From: Hydractinia symbiolongicarpus | Taxonomy: Eukaryota; Cnidaria; Hydrozoa; Anthoathecata; Hydractiniidae | Length of the DNA stretch: 64,000 nucleotides | Assembly: GCF_029227915.1 (NCBI RefSeq) | Contig: NC_079876.1 | Span: 312,001-376,000, forward strand | Direction of reading: 5' to 3' | In this document: in pieces, positions 48,548-60,726 of the stretch | How the letters are laid out: each line of letters begins with the position of its first letter | Position numbering within the stretch: position 1 is the stretch's first letter | Notes under the pieces: generated by a model | What the model was told of the DNA's origin: nothing | What the model saw: only the letters and a program-made list of their open reading frames with translations | Database searches by the model: none | Position numbers and translations under genes: made by a program

Positions 48548-49359
48548 GGGAAATGAGTTTACTTACTGGGTACTTTCCTTGTATACTTTTGACTATACGG
48601 GCCGAGTCCGGGATTTACGGGAAATCTTGGGTTTTCGTTTGCCGGCGATAAAACATCTTTTATTCAGCGTCTCATCAAAAATGAAAACATTTTTAAAAAC
48701 TACAAGTCCCATGGGCTTTAGTGGTGAAATAATAATTTAAAAAATCGTTTGGGAAATGAGTTTACTCCGTGGGTACTTTCTTTGTATACTTTTGACTATA
48801 CGGGCCGAGTCCAGGATTTACGGGAAATCGCAGGTTTTCGTTTGCCAGCGATTAAACTTCTTATATTCTGCGTCTCATCAAAATTGAAAACATTTTTAAA
48901 AACTACAAGTCTGATGCGTTTTAGTGGTGAAAAAATAATTTAAAAATTCGTTCGGGAAATGAGTTTACTCACTGGGTACTTTCCTTGTATACTTTTGACT
49001 ATACGGGCCGAGTCCGGGATTTACGGGAAATCTTGGGTTTTCGTTTGCCGGCGATAAAACATCTTTTATTCAGCGTCTCATCAAAAATGAAAACATTTTT
49101 AAAAACTACAAGTCCCATGGGCTTTAGTGGTGAAATAATAATTTAAAAAATCGTTTGGGAAATGAGTTTACTCCGTGGGTACTTTCTTTGTATACTTTTG
49201 ACTATACGGGCCGAGTCCACGATTTACGGGAAATCGCAGGTTTTCGTTTGCCGGCGATTAAACTTCTTTTATTCAGCGTCTCATTAAAAATGAAAACATT
49301 TTTGAAAGCTACAAGTCTCATGCGTTTTAGTGGTGAAAAAAAAATTTAAAAAATCGTTC
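48548..49359 (+). repeat. Dimer repeat (406-bp offset), two partial copies
   Basis: The monomer with the rare gaaatcttgggttttcg and gcgataaaacatc variants occurs at 48548 and again at 48954, each followed by a ctccgtggg monomer. The second members of the two pairs (48751 and 49157) agree only in their first part, so the duplication covers about one and a third monomers or has been overwritten by exchange. Confidence 0.75.
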
Positions 49360-50374
49360 GGGAAACGAGTTTACTCCCTGGGTACTTTCTTTGTATACTT
49401 TTGACTATAAGGGCCGAGTCCAGGATTTACGGGAAATCGCAGGTTTTCGTTTGCCGGCGATTAAACTTCTTTTATTCAGCGTCTCATCAAAAATGAAAAC
49501 ATTTTTAAAAACTACAAGTCTCATGCGATTTAGTGAAGAAAAAATAATTAAAAAATTCGTTCGGGAAATAAGTTTACTCACTGGGTACTTTCCTTGTATA
49601 CTTTTGACTATACGGGCCGAGTCCGAGATTTACGGGAAATCGCAGGTTTTCGTTTGCCAGCGATTAAACTTCTTATATTCTGCGTCTCATCAAAATTGAA
49701 AACATTTTTAAAAACTACAAGTCTCATGCGTTTTAGTGGTGAAAAAATAATTTAAAAAATCGTTCGGGAAATGAGTTTACACCCTGGGTACTTTCTTTGT
49801 ATACTTTTGACTATACGGGCCGAGTCCGGGATTTACGGGAAATCGCAGGTTTTCGTTTGCCGGCGATTAAACTTCTTTTATTCAGCGTCTCATCAAAAAT
49901 GAAAACATTTTTGAAAACTACAAGTCTGATGCGTTTTAGTGGTGAAAAAATAATTTAAAAATTCGTTCGGGAAATGAGTTTACTCACTGGGTACTTTCCT
50001 TGTATACTTTTGACTATACGGGCCGAGTCCGGGATTTACGGGAAATCGCGGGTTTTCGTTTGCCGGCGATTAAACATCTTTTATTCAGCGTCTCATCAAA
50101 AATGAAAACATTTTTAAAAACTACAAGTCCCATGGGCTTTAGTGGTGAAATAATAATTTAAAAAATCGTTTGGGAAATGAGTTTACTCCGTGGGTACTTT
50201 CTTTGTATAATTTTGACTATACGGGCCGAGTCCAGGATTTACGTGAAATCGCAGGTTTTCGTTTGCCGGCGATTAAACTTCTTTTATTCAGCGTCTCATT
50301 AAAAATTAAAACATTTTTGAAAACTACAAGTCTCATGCGTTTTAGTGGTGAATAAATAATTTAAAAAATCGTTC

Positions 50375-51388
50375 GGGAAATGAGTTTACTCCCTGGGTAC
50401 TTTTTTGTAAACTCTTGACTATACGGGCCAAGCCGGAATTTACGGGAAATCGAGGGTTTTTGTTTGCCGGCGATTAAACTTCTTTTATTCAGCGTCTCAT
50501 CAAAAATAAAAACATTTTTAAAAACTACAAGTCTTATGCGTTTTAGTGGTGAAAAAAAAATTTAAAAAATCGTTCTGGAAATGAGTTTACTCCCTGGGTA
50601 CTTTCTTTGTATACATTCGACTATACGGGCCAAGCCCGGGATTTACGGGAAATCGCGGGTTTTCGTTTGCCGGTGATTAACCCTCTTTCGTTAAGCGTCT
50701 CATCAAAAATGAAAACATTTTTGAAAACTACAAGTCTCATGCGTTTTAGTGATGAAAAAAAAAATTAAAAAATCGTTCGGGAAACGAGTTTACTCCCTGG
50801 GTACTTTATTTGTATACTTTTGACTATACGGGCCGAGTCCGGGATTTACGGGAAATCGCAGGTTTTCGTTTGCCGCCGATTAAACTTCTTACATTCAGCG
50901 TCACATCAAAAATGAAAACATTTTTGAAAACTACAAGTCTCATGCGTTTTAGTGGTGAAAAAATAATTTAAAAAATCGTTCGAGAAATGAGTTTACACCC
51001 TGGGTACTTTCTTTGTATACTTTTGACTATACGGGCCGAGTCCGGGATTTACGGGAAATCGCAGGTTTTCGTTTGCCGGCGATTAAACTTCTTTTATTCA
51101 GCGTCTCATCAAAAATGAAAACATTTTTGAAAACTACAAGTCTCATGCGTTTTAGTGGTGAAAAAATAATTTAAAAATTCGTTTGGGAAATGAGTTTACA
51201 CCCCGGGTACTTTCTTTGTATACTTTTGACTATACGGGCCGAGTCCGGGATTTACGGGAAATCGCAGGTTTTCGTTTGCCGGCGATTAAACTTCTTATAT
51301 TCAGCGTCTCATCAAAAATGAAAACATTTTTGAAAACTACAAGTCTCATGCGTCTTAGTGGTGAAAAAAAAATTTAAAAAATCGTTCG
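50375..51388 (+). repeat. Five-monomer segment, copy 1 (2030-bp offset)
   Basis: It begins with a monomer containing gtacttttttgtaaac and gccggaatttacgg, then an attcgac / caagccc monomer with ggtgattaa, a tactttatttg monomer with cgtcacatc, a cgagaaatgag monomer, and a tttgggaaatgag monomer with ttatattcag and gcgtcttag. The same order starts again at 52405. Confidence 0.82.
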
Positions 51389-52404
51389 GGAAAGGAGTTT
51401 ACTCCCTGAGTACTTTCTTTGTATACATTCGACTATACGGGCCAAGCCTGGGATTTACGGGAAATCGCGGGATTTCGTTTCCCGGCGATTAAATTTTTTT
51501 TTTTTCAGCGTCCCATCAAAAATGAAAACATTTTTGAAAAACTACAAGTCTCATGCGTTTTAGTGGTGAAAGAAAAATTTAAAAAATCGTTCGGGAAATG
51601 AGTTTACTCCCTGGGTACTTTCTTTGTATACTTTTGACTATACGGGTCGAGTCCGGGGTTTACGGGAAATGGCGGGTTTTCGTTTGCCGGCGATTAAACA
51701 TCTTTTATTCAGCGTCTCATCCAAAATGAAAACATTTTTAAAAACTACAAGTCCCATGGGCTTTAGTGGTGAAATAATAAGTTAAAAAATCGTTTGGGAA
51801 ATGAGTTTACTCCGTGGGTACTTTCTTTGTATTTTTTTGACTATACGGGCCGAGTCCAGGATTTACGGGAAATCGCAGGTTTTCGTTTGCCGGCGATTAA
51901 ACTTCTTTTATTCAGCGTCTCATTAAAAATGAAAACATTTTTGAAAACTACAAGTCTCATGCGTTTTAGTGGTGAAAAAATAATTTAAAAAATCGTTCGG
52001 GAAACGAGTTTACTCCCTGGGTACTTTCTTTGTATACTTTTGACTATACGGGCCGAGTCCGGGATTTACGGGAAATCGCAGGTTTTCGTTTGCCGGCGAT
52101 TAAACTTCTTTTATTCAGCGTCTCATCAAAAATGAAAACATTTTTAAAAACTACAAGTCTCATGTGTTTTAGTGGAGAAAAAATAATTTAAAAATTCGTT
52201 CGGGAAATAATTTTACTCACTGGGCACTTTCCTTGTGTACTTTTGACTATACGGGCCGAGTCCAGGATTTACGGGAAATCGCAGGTTTTCGTTTGCCAGC
52301 GATTAAACTTCTTATATTCTGCGTCTCATCAAAATTGAAAACATTTTTAAAAACTACAAGTCTCATGCGTTTTAGTGGTGAAAAAATAATTTAAAAAATC
52401 GTTC

Positions 52405-53417
52405 GGGAAATGAGTTTACTCCCTGGGTACTTTTTTGTAAACTTTTGACTATACGGGCCAAGCCGGAATTTACGGGAAATCGAGGGTTTTCGTTTGCCGG
52501 CGATTAAACTTCTTTTATTCAGCGTCTCATCAAAAATTAAAACATTTTTAAAAACTACAAGTCTTATGCGTTTTAGTGGTGAAAAAATAATTTAAAAAAT
52601 CGTTCTGGAAATGAATTTACTCCCTGGGTACTTTCTTTGTATACATTCGACTATACGGGCCAAGCCCGGGATTTACGGGAAATCGCGGGTTTTCGTTTGC
52701 CGGTGATTAAACCTCTTTCGTTAAGCGTCTCATCAAAAATGAAAACATTTTTGAAAACTACAAGTCTCATGCGTTTTAGTGGTGAAAAAAAAATTTAAAA
52801 AATCGTTCGGGAAACGAGTTTACTCCCTGGGTACTTTATTTGTATACTTTTGACTATACGGGCCGAGTCCGGGATTTACGGGAAATCGCAGGTTTTCGTT
52901 TGCCGGCGATTAAACTTCTTATATTCAGCGTCACATCAAAAATGAAAACATTTTTGAAAACTACAAGTCTCATGTGTTTTAGTGGTGAAAAAATAATTTA
53001 AAAAATCGTTCGAGAAATGAGTTTACACCCTGGGTACTTTCTTTGTATACTTTTCACTATACGGGCCGAGTCCGGGATTTACGGGAAATCGCAGGTTTTG
53101 TTTTGCCGGCGATTAAACTTCTTTTATTCAGCGTCTCATCAAAAATGAAAACATTTTTGAAAACTACAGTTCTCATGCGTTTTAGTGGTGAAAAAATAAT
53201 TTAAAAATTCGTTTGGGAAATGAGTTTACTCCCTGGGTACTTTCTTTGTATACTTTTGACTATACGGGCCGAGTCCGGGATTTACGGGAAATCGCAGGTT
53301 TTCGTTTGCCGGCGATTAAACTTCTTATATTCAGCGTCTCATCAAAAATGAAAACATTTTTGAAAACTACAAGTCTCATGCGTCTTAGTGGTGAAAAAAA
53401 AAATTAAAAAATCGTTC
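52405..53417 (+). repeat. Five-monomer segment, copy 2 (2030-bp offset)
   Basis: Second copy of 50375-51388. Differences include gacttttgac against gactcttgac types near the truncated tactttttt, acctctttcg against ccctctttcg, ttttcactat near 53050 and ggttttgttttgc near 53094. The next monomer (53418) is a hybrid, so the match ends there. Confidence 0.82.
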
Positions 53418-54635
53418 GGGAAAGGAGTTTACTCCCTGAGTACTTTCTTTGTATACATTCGACTATACGGGCCGAGTCCGGGATTTACGGGAAATCGCAG
53501 GTTTTCGTTTGCCGGCGATTAAACTTCTTTTATTCAGCGTCTCATCAAAAATGAAAACATTTTTAAAAACTACAAGTCTCATGCGTTTTAGTGGAGAAAA
53601 AATAATTTAAAAATTCGTTCGGGAAATAAGTTTACTCACTGGGTACTTTCCTTGTATACTTTTGACTATACGGGCCGAGTCCGGGATTTACGGGAAATCG
53701 CAGGTTTTCGTTTGCCAGCGATTAAACTTCTTATATTCTGCGTCTCATCAAAAGTGAAAACATTTTTAAAAACTACAAGTCTGATGCGTTTTAGTGGTGA
53801 AAAAATAATTTAAAAATTCGTTCGGGAAATGAGTTTACTCACTGGGTACTTTCCTTGTATACTTTTGACTATACGGGCCGAGTCCGGGATTTACGGGAAA
53901 TGGCAGGTTTTCGTTTGCCGGCGATAAAACATCTTTTATTCAGCATCTCATCAAAAATGAAAACATTTTTAAAAACTACAAGTCCCATGGGCTTTAGTGG
54001 TGAAATAATAATTTAAAAAATCGTTTGGGAAATGAGTTTACTCCGTGGGTACTTTCTTTGTATTTTTTTGACTATACGGGCCGAGTCCAGGATTTACGGG
54101 AAATCGCAGGTTTTCGTTTGCCGGCGATTAAACTTCTTTTATTCAGCGTCTCATTAAAAATGAAAACATTTTTGAAAACTACAAGTCTCATGCGTTTTAG
54201 TGAAGAAAAAAAAATTTAAAAAATCGTTCGGGAAACGAGTTTACTCCCTGGGTACTTTCTTTGTATACTTTTGACTATAAGGGCCGAGTCCGGGATTTAC
54301 GGGAAATCGCAGGTTTTCGTTTGCCGGCGATTAAACTTCTTTTATTCAGCGTCTCATCAAAAATGAAAACATTTTTAAAAACTACAAGTCTCATGCGTTT
54401 TAGTGGAGAAAAAATAATTTAAAAATTCGTTCGGGAAATAAGTTTACTCACTGGGTACTTTCCTTGTATACTTTTGACTATACGGGCCGAGTCCGGGATT
54501 TACGGGAAATCGCAGGTTTTCGTTTGCCAGCGATTAAACTTCTTATATTCTGCGTCTCATCAAAATTGAAAACATTTTTAAAAACTACAAGTCTCATGCG
54601 TCTTAGTGGTGAAAAAAAAAATTAAAAAATCGTTC
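53418..54635 (+). repeat. 6-mer HOR of domain D (1218 bp), copy 1
   Basis: Six monomers. The first has ggaaaggag with ctgagtac; later ones carry gtggagaaa, cgtctcatcaaaagtg, gcgataaaacatc, ctccgtggg with tttgtatttttttgac, and gaagaaaaaaaaattt. The unit recurs 1218 bp downstream. It is unrelated in subtype order to the 1218-bp 6-mer of domain C. Confidence 0.87.
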
Positions 54636-55815
54636 GGGAAAGGAGTTTACTCCCTGAGTACTTTCTTTGTATACATTCGACTATACGGGCCGAGTCCGGG
54701 ATTTACGGGAAATCGCAGGTTTTCGTTTGCCGGCGATTAAACTTCTTTTATTCAGCGTCTCATCAAAAATGAAAACATTTTTAAAAACTACAAGTCTCAT
54801 GCGTTTTAGTGGAGAAAAAATAATTTAAAAATTCGTTCGGGAAATAAGTTTACTCACTGGGTACTTTCCTTGTATACTTTTGACTATACGGGCCGAGTCC
54901 GGGATTTACGGGAAATCGCAGGTTTTCGTTTGGCAGCGATTAAACTTCTTATATTCTGCGTCTCATCAAAAGTGAAAACATTTTTAAAAACTACAAGTCT
55001 GATGCGTTTTAGTGGTGAAAAAATAATTTAAAAATTCGTTCGGGAAATGAGTTTACTCACTGGGTACTTTCCTTGTATACTTTTGACTATACGGGCCGAG
55101 TCCGGGATTTACGGGAAATCGCAGGTTTTCGTTTGCCGGCGATAAAACATCTTTTATTCAGCGTCTAATCAAAAATGAAAACATTTTTAAAAACTACAAG
55201 TCCCATGGGCTTTAGTGGTGAAATAATAATTTAAAAAATCGTTTGGGAAATGAGTTTACTCCGTGGGTACTTTCTTTGTATTTTTTTGACTATACGGGCC
55301 GAGTCCAGGATTTACGGGAAATCGCAGGTTTTCGTTTGCCGGCGATTAAACTTCTTTTACTCAGCGTCTCATTAAAAATGAAAACATTTTTGAAAACTAC
55401 AAGTCTCATGCGTTTTAGTGAAGAAAAAAAAATTTAAAAAATCGTTCGGGAAACGAGTTTACTCCCTGGGTACTTTCTTTGTATACTTTTGACTATAAGG
55501 GCCGAGTCCGGGATTTACGGGAAATCGCAGGTTTTCGTTTGCCGGCGATTAAACTTCTTTTATTCAGCGTCTCATCAAAAATGAAAACATTTTTAAAAAC
55601 TACAAGTCTCATGCGTTTTAGTGGAGAAAGAATAATTTAAAAATTCGTTCGGGAAATAAGTTTACTCACTGGGTACTTTCCTTGTATACTTTTGACTATA
55701 CGGGCCGAGTCCGGGATTTACGGGAAATCGCAGGTTTTCGTTTGCCAGCGATTAAACTTCTTATATTCTGCGTCTCATCAAAATTGAAAACATTTTTAAA
55801 AACTACAAGTCTCAT
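54636..55815 (+). repeat. 6-mer HOR of domain D, copy 2
   Basis: It matches copy 1 at a 1218-bp offset up to about 55815, where the tail becomes catgcgttttag instead of catgcgtcttag. Private changes include cgtttggcagcg near 54929, cgtctaatc near 55163 and tttactcagcg near 55357. Confidence 0.85.
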
Positions 55816-56663
55816 GCGTTTTAGTGGTGAAAAAATAATTTAAAAAATCGTTCGGGAAATGAGTTTACACCCTGGGTACTTTCTTTGTATACTTTTGATT
55901 ATACGGGCCGAGTCCGGGATTTACGGGAAATCGCAGGTTTTCGTTTGCCGGCGATTAAACTTCTTTTATTCAGCGTCTCATCAAAAATGAAAACATTTTT
56001 GAAAACTACAAGTCTGATGCGTTTTAGTGGTGAAAAAATAATTTAAAAATTCGTTCGGGAAATGAGTTTACTCACTGGGCACTTTCCTTGTATACTTTTG
56101 ACTATACGGGCCGAGTCCGGGATTTACGGGAAATCGCGGGTTTTCGTTTGCCGGCGATTAAACATCTTTTATTCAGCGTCTCATTAAAAATAAAAACATT
56201 TTTAAAAACTACAAGTCCCATGGGCTTTAGTGGTGAAATAATAATTTAAAAAATCGTTTGGGAAATGAGTTTACTCCGTGGGTACTTTCTTTGTATAATT
56301 TTGACTATACGGGCCGAGTCCAGGATTTACGGGAAATCGCAGGTTTTCGTTTGCCGGCGATTAAACTTCTTTTATTCAGCGTCTCATTAAAAATGAAAAC
56401 ATTTTTGAAAACTACAAGTCTCATGCGTTTTAGTGGTGAATAAATAATTTAAAAAATCGTTCGGGAAATGAGTTTACTCCCTGGGTACTTCTTTGTAAAC
56501 TTTTCACTATACGGGCCAAGCTGGGATTTACGGGAAATCGCCGGTTTTCGTTTGCCGGCGATTAAACTTCTTTTATTCAGCGTCTCATCAAAAATGAAAA
56601 CATTTTTAAAAACTACAAGTCTTATGCGTTTTAGTGGTGAAAAAATAATTTAGAAAATCGTTC

Positions 56664-57679
56664 TGGAAATGAGTTTACTCCCTGGGTACTTTCTTTGTAT
56701 ACATTCGACTATACGGGCCAAGCCCGGGATTTACGGGAAATCGCGGGTTTTCGTTTGCCGGTGATTAAACTTCTTTCGTTAAGCGTCTCATCAAAAATGA
56801 AAACATTTTTGAAAACTACAAGTCTCATGCGTTTTAGTGATGAAAAAAAAATTTAAAAAATCGTTCGGGAAACGAGTTTACTCCCTGGGTACTTTATTTG
56901 TATACTTTTGACTATACGGGTCGAGTCCGGGATTTACGGGAAATCGCAGGTTTTCGTTTGCCGGCGATTAAACTTCTTATATTCAGCGTCACATCAAAAA
57001 TGAAAACATTTTTGAAAACTACAAGTCTCATGCGTTTTAGTGGTGAAAAAATAATTTAAAAAATCGTTCGAGAAATGAGTTTACACCCTGGGTACTTTCT
57101 TTGTATACTTTTGACTATACGGGCCGAGTCCGGGATTTACTGGAAATCGCAGGTTTTCGTTTGCCGGCGATTAAACTTCTTATATTCAGCGTCTCATCAA
57201 AAATGAAAACATTTTTGAAAACTACAAGTCTCATGCGTGTTAGTGGTGAAAAAAAAATTTAAAAAATCGTTCGGGAAAGGAGTTTACTCCCTGAGTACTT
57301 CCTTTGTATACATTCGACTATACGGGCCAAGCCCGGGATTTACGGGAAATCGCGGGATTTCGTTTCCCGGCGATTAAACCTCTTTTTTTTAGCGTCCCAT
57401 CAAAAATGAAAACATTTTTGAAAAACTACAAGTCTCATGCATTTTAGTGGTGAAAGGAAAATTTAAAAAATCGTTCGGAAAATGAGTTTACTCCCTGGGT
57501 ACTTTCTTTGTATACTTTTGACTATACGGGTCGAGTCCGGGGTTTACGGGAAATGGCGGGTTTTCGTTTGCCGGCGATTAAACTTCTTTTATTCAGCGTC
57601 TCATCAAAAATGAAAACATTTTTGAAAACTACAAGTCTTATGCGTTTTAGTGGTGAAAAAATAATTTAGAAAATCGTTC
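56664..57679 (+). repeat. 5-mer HOR of domain D (about 1016 bp), copy 1
   Basis: Five marked monomers: 1 ttctggaaatgag with ggtgattaaacttctttcg; 2 aaacgag with tactttatttg and cgtcacatc; 3 cgagaaatgag with catgcgtgttag; 4 ggaaaggag with ctgagtacttcc and tcgtttcccggcg; 5 ggaaaatgag with gggtcgag and aaatggcggg. The block recurs at 58086. Confidence 0.87.
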
Positions 57680-58085
57680 TGGAAATGAGTTTACTCCCTG
57701 GGTACTTTCTTTGTATACATTCGACTATACGGGCCAAGCCCGGGATTTACGGGAAATCGCGGGTTTTCGTTTGCCGGTGATTAAACTTCTTTCGTTAAGC
57801 GTCTCATCAAAAATGAAAACATTTTTGAAAACTACAAGTCTCATGCGTTTTAGTGGTGAAAAAAAAATTTAAAAAATCGTTCGGGAAACGAGTTTACTCC
57901 CTGGGTACTTTATTTGTATACTTTTGACTATACGGGCCGAGTCCGGGATTTACGGGAAATCGCAGGTTTTCGTTTGCCGGCGATTAAACTTCTTATATTC
58001 AGCGTCACATCAAAAATGAAAACATTTTTGAAAACTACAAGTCTCATGCGTTTTAGTGGTGAAAAAATAATTTAGAAAATCGTTC
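57680..58085 (+). repeat. Extra dimer of 5-mer units 1 and 2 (406 bp)
   Basis: Units 1 and 2 of the flanking 5-mer are present once more here, so the order reads 1-2-3-4-5-1-2-1-2-3-4-5. The tagaaaatcgttctgg mark occurs at 56651, 57667 and 58073. The dimer is a simple unequal-exchange product. Confidence 0.87.
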
Positions 58086-59101
58086 TGGAAATGAGTTTAC
58101 TCCGTGGGTACTTTCTTTGTATACATTCGACTATACGGGCCAAGCCCGGGATTTACGGGAAATCGCGGGTTTTCGTTTGCCGGTGATTAAACTTCTTTCG
58201 TTAAGCGTCTCATCAAAAATGAAAACATTTTTGAAAACTACAAGTCTCATGCGTTTTAGTGGTGAAAAAAAAATTTAAAAAATCGTTCGGGAAACGAGTT
58301 TACTCCCTGGGTACTTTATTTGTATACTTTTGACTATACGGGCCGAGTCCGGGATTTACGGGAAATCGCAGGTTTTCGTTTGCCGGCGATTAAACTTCTT
58401 ATATTCAGCGTCACATCAAAAATGAAAACATTTTTGAAAACTACAAGTCTCATGCGTTTTAGTGGTGAAAAAATAATTTAAAAAATCGTTCGAGAAATGA
58501 GTTTACACCCTGGGTACTTTCTTTGTATACTTTTGACTATACGGGCCGAGTCCGGGATTTACGGGAAATCGCAGGTTTTCGTTTGCCGGCGATTAAACTT
58601 CTTATATTCAGCGTCTCATCAAAAATGAAAACATTTTTGAAAACTACAAGTCTCATGCGTGTTAGTGGTGAAAAAAAAATTTAAAAAATCGTTCGGGAAA
58701 GGAGTTTACTCCCTGAGTACTTCCTTTGTATACATTCGACTATACGGGCCAAGCCCGGGATTTACGGGAAATCGCGGGATTTCGTTTCCCGGCGATTAAA
58801 CCTCTTTTTTTTAGCGTCCCATCAAAAATGAAAACATTTTTGAAAAACTACAAGTCTCATGCGTTTTAGTGGTGAAAGGAAAATTTAAAAAATCGTTCGG
58901 AAAATGAGTTTACTCCCTGGGTACTTTCTTTGTATACTTTTGACTATACGGGTCGAGTCCGGGGTTTACGGGAAATGGCGGGTTTTCGTTTGCCGGCGAT
59001 TAAACTTCTTTTATTCAGCGTCTCATCAAAAATGAAAACATTTTTGAAAACTACAAGTCTCATGCGTTTTAGTGGTGAAAAAATAATTTAAAAAATCGTT
59101 C
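58086..59101 (+). repeat. 5-mer HOR of domain D, copy 2
   Basis: Repeats units 1 to 5 with their rare marks (tcgtttcccggcg at 58783 against 57361; catgcgtgttag; aaatggcggg). It differs from copy 1 in ctccgtggg against ctccctggg in unit 1 and tacgggaaa against tactggaaa in unit 3. Confidence 0.87.
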
Positions 59102-60726
59102 GGGAAATGCATTTACACCCTGGGTACTTTCTTTGTATACTTTTGACTATACGGGCCGAGTCCGGGATTTACGGGAAATCGCAGGTTTTTGTTGGCCGGC
59201 GATTAAACTTCTTTTATTCAGCGTCTCATCAAAAATGAAAACATTTTTGAAAACTACAAGTCTGATGCGTTTTAGTGGTGAAAAAATAATTTAAAAATTC
59301 GTTCGGGAAATGAGTTTACTTACTGGGTACCTTCCTTGTATACTTTTGACTATACGGGCCGAGTCCGGGATTTGCGGGAAATCACGGGTTTTCGTTTGCC
59401 GGCGATTAAACATCTTTTATTCAGCGTCTCATCAAAAATGAAAACATTTTTGAAAACTACAAGTCTCATGCGTTTTAGTGGTGAATAAATAATTTAAAAA
59501 ATCGTTCGGGAAATGAGTTTACTCCCTGGGTACTTTCTTTGTATACATTCGACTATACGGGCCAAGCCCGGGATTTACGGGAAATCGCGGGTTTTCGTTT
59601 GCCGGTGATTAAACCTCTTTCATTAAGCGTCTCATCAAAAATGAAAACATTTTTGAAAACTACAAGTCTCATGCGTTTTAGTGGTGAAAAAGAAATTTAA
59701 AAAATCGTTCGGGAAATGAGTTTACTCCCTGGGTACTTTCTTTGTATACTTTTGACTATACGGGCCGAGTCCGGGATTTACGGGAAATCGCAGGTTTTCG
59801 TTTGCCGGTGATTAAACTTCTTATATTCAGCGTCACATCAAAAATGAAAACATTTTTGAAAACTACAAGTCTCATGCGTTTTAGTGGTGATAAAATAATT
59901 TAAAAAATCGTTCGAGAAATGAGTTTACACCCTGGGTACTTTCTTTGTATACTTTTGACTATACGGGCCGAGTCCGGGATTTACGGGAAATCGCAGGTTT
60001 TCGTTTGCCGGCGATTAAACTTCTTTTATTCAGCGTCTCATCAAAAATGAAAACATTTTTGAAAACTACAAGTCTCATGCGTTTTAGTGGTGAAAAAATA
60101 ATTTAAAAATTCGTTTGGGAAATGAGTTTACTCCCTGGGTACTTGCTTTGTATACTTTTGACTATACGGGCCGAGTCCGGGATTTACGGGAAATCGCAGG
60201 TTTTCGTTTGCCGGCGATTAAACTTCTTATATTCAGCGTCTCATCAAAAATGAAAACATTTTTGAAAACTACAAGTCTCATGCGCCTTAGTGGTGAAAAA
60301 AAATTTTAAAAAATCGTTCGGGAAAGGAGTTTACTCCCTGAGTACTTTCTTTGTATACATTCGACTATACGGGCCAAGCCCGGGATTTACGGGAAATCGC
60401 GGGATTTCGTTTCCCGGCGATTAAACCTCTTTTTTTTAGCGTCCCATCAAAAATGAAAACATTTTTGAAAAACTACAAGTCTCATGCGTTTTAGGGTTGA
60501 AAGGAAAATTTAAAAAATCGTTCGGGAAATGAGTTTACTCCCTGGGTACTTTCTTTGTATACTTTTGACTATACGGGTCGAGTCCGGGGTTTACGGGAAA
60601 TGGCGGGTTTTCGTTTGCCGGCGATTAAACTTCTTTTATTCAGCGTCTCATCACAAATGAAAACATTTTTGAAAACTACAAGTCTCATGCGTTTTAGTGG
60701 TGAAAAAATAATTTAAAAAATCGTTC
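59102..60726 (+). repeat. 8-mer HOR of domain D (1625 bp), copy 1
   Basis: Eight monomers starting with an aaatgcatttacacc copy and an aaatcacgggtttt copy, passing through the attcgac / caagccc, cgtcacatc and cgagaaatgag types, and ending with the tcgtttcccggcg and gggtcgag types. The first two recur at 60727 and 60930, an offset of 1625 bp. Confidence 0.78.
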
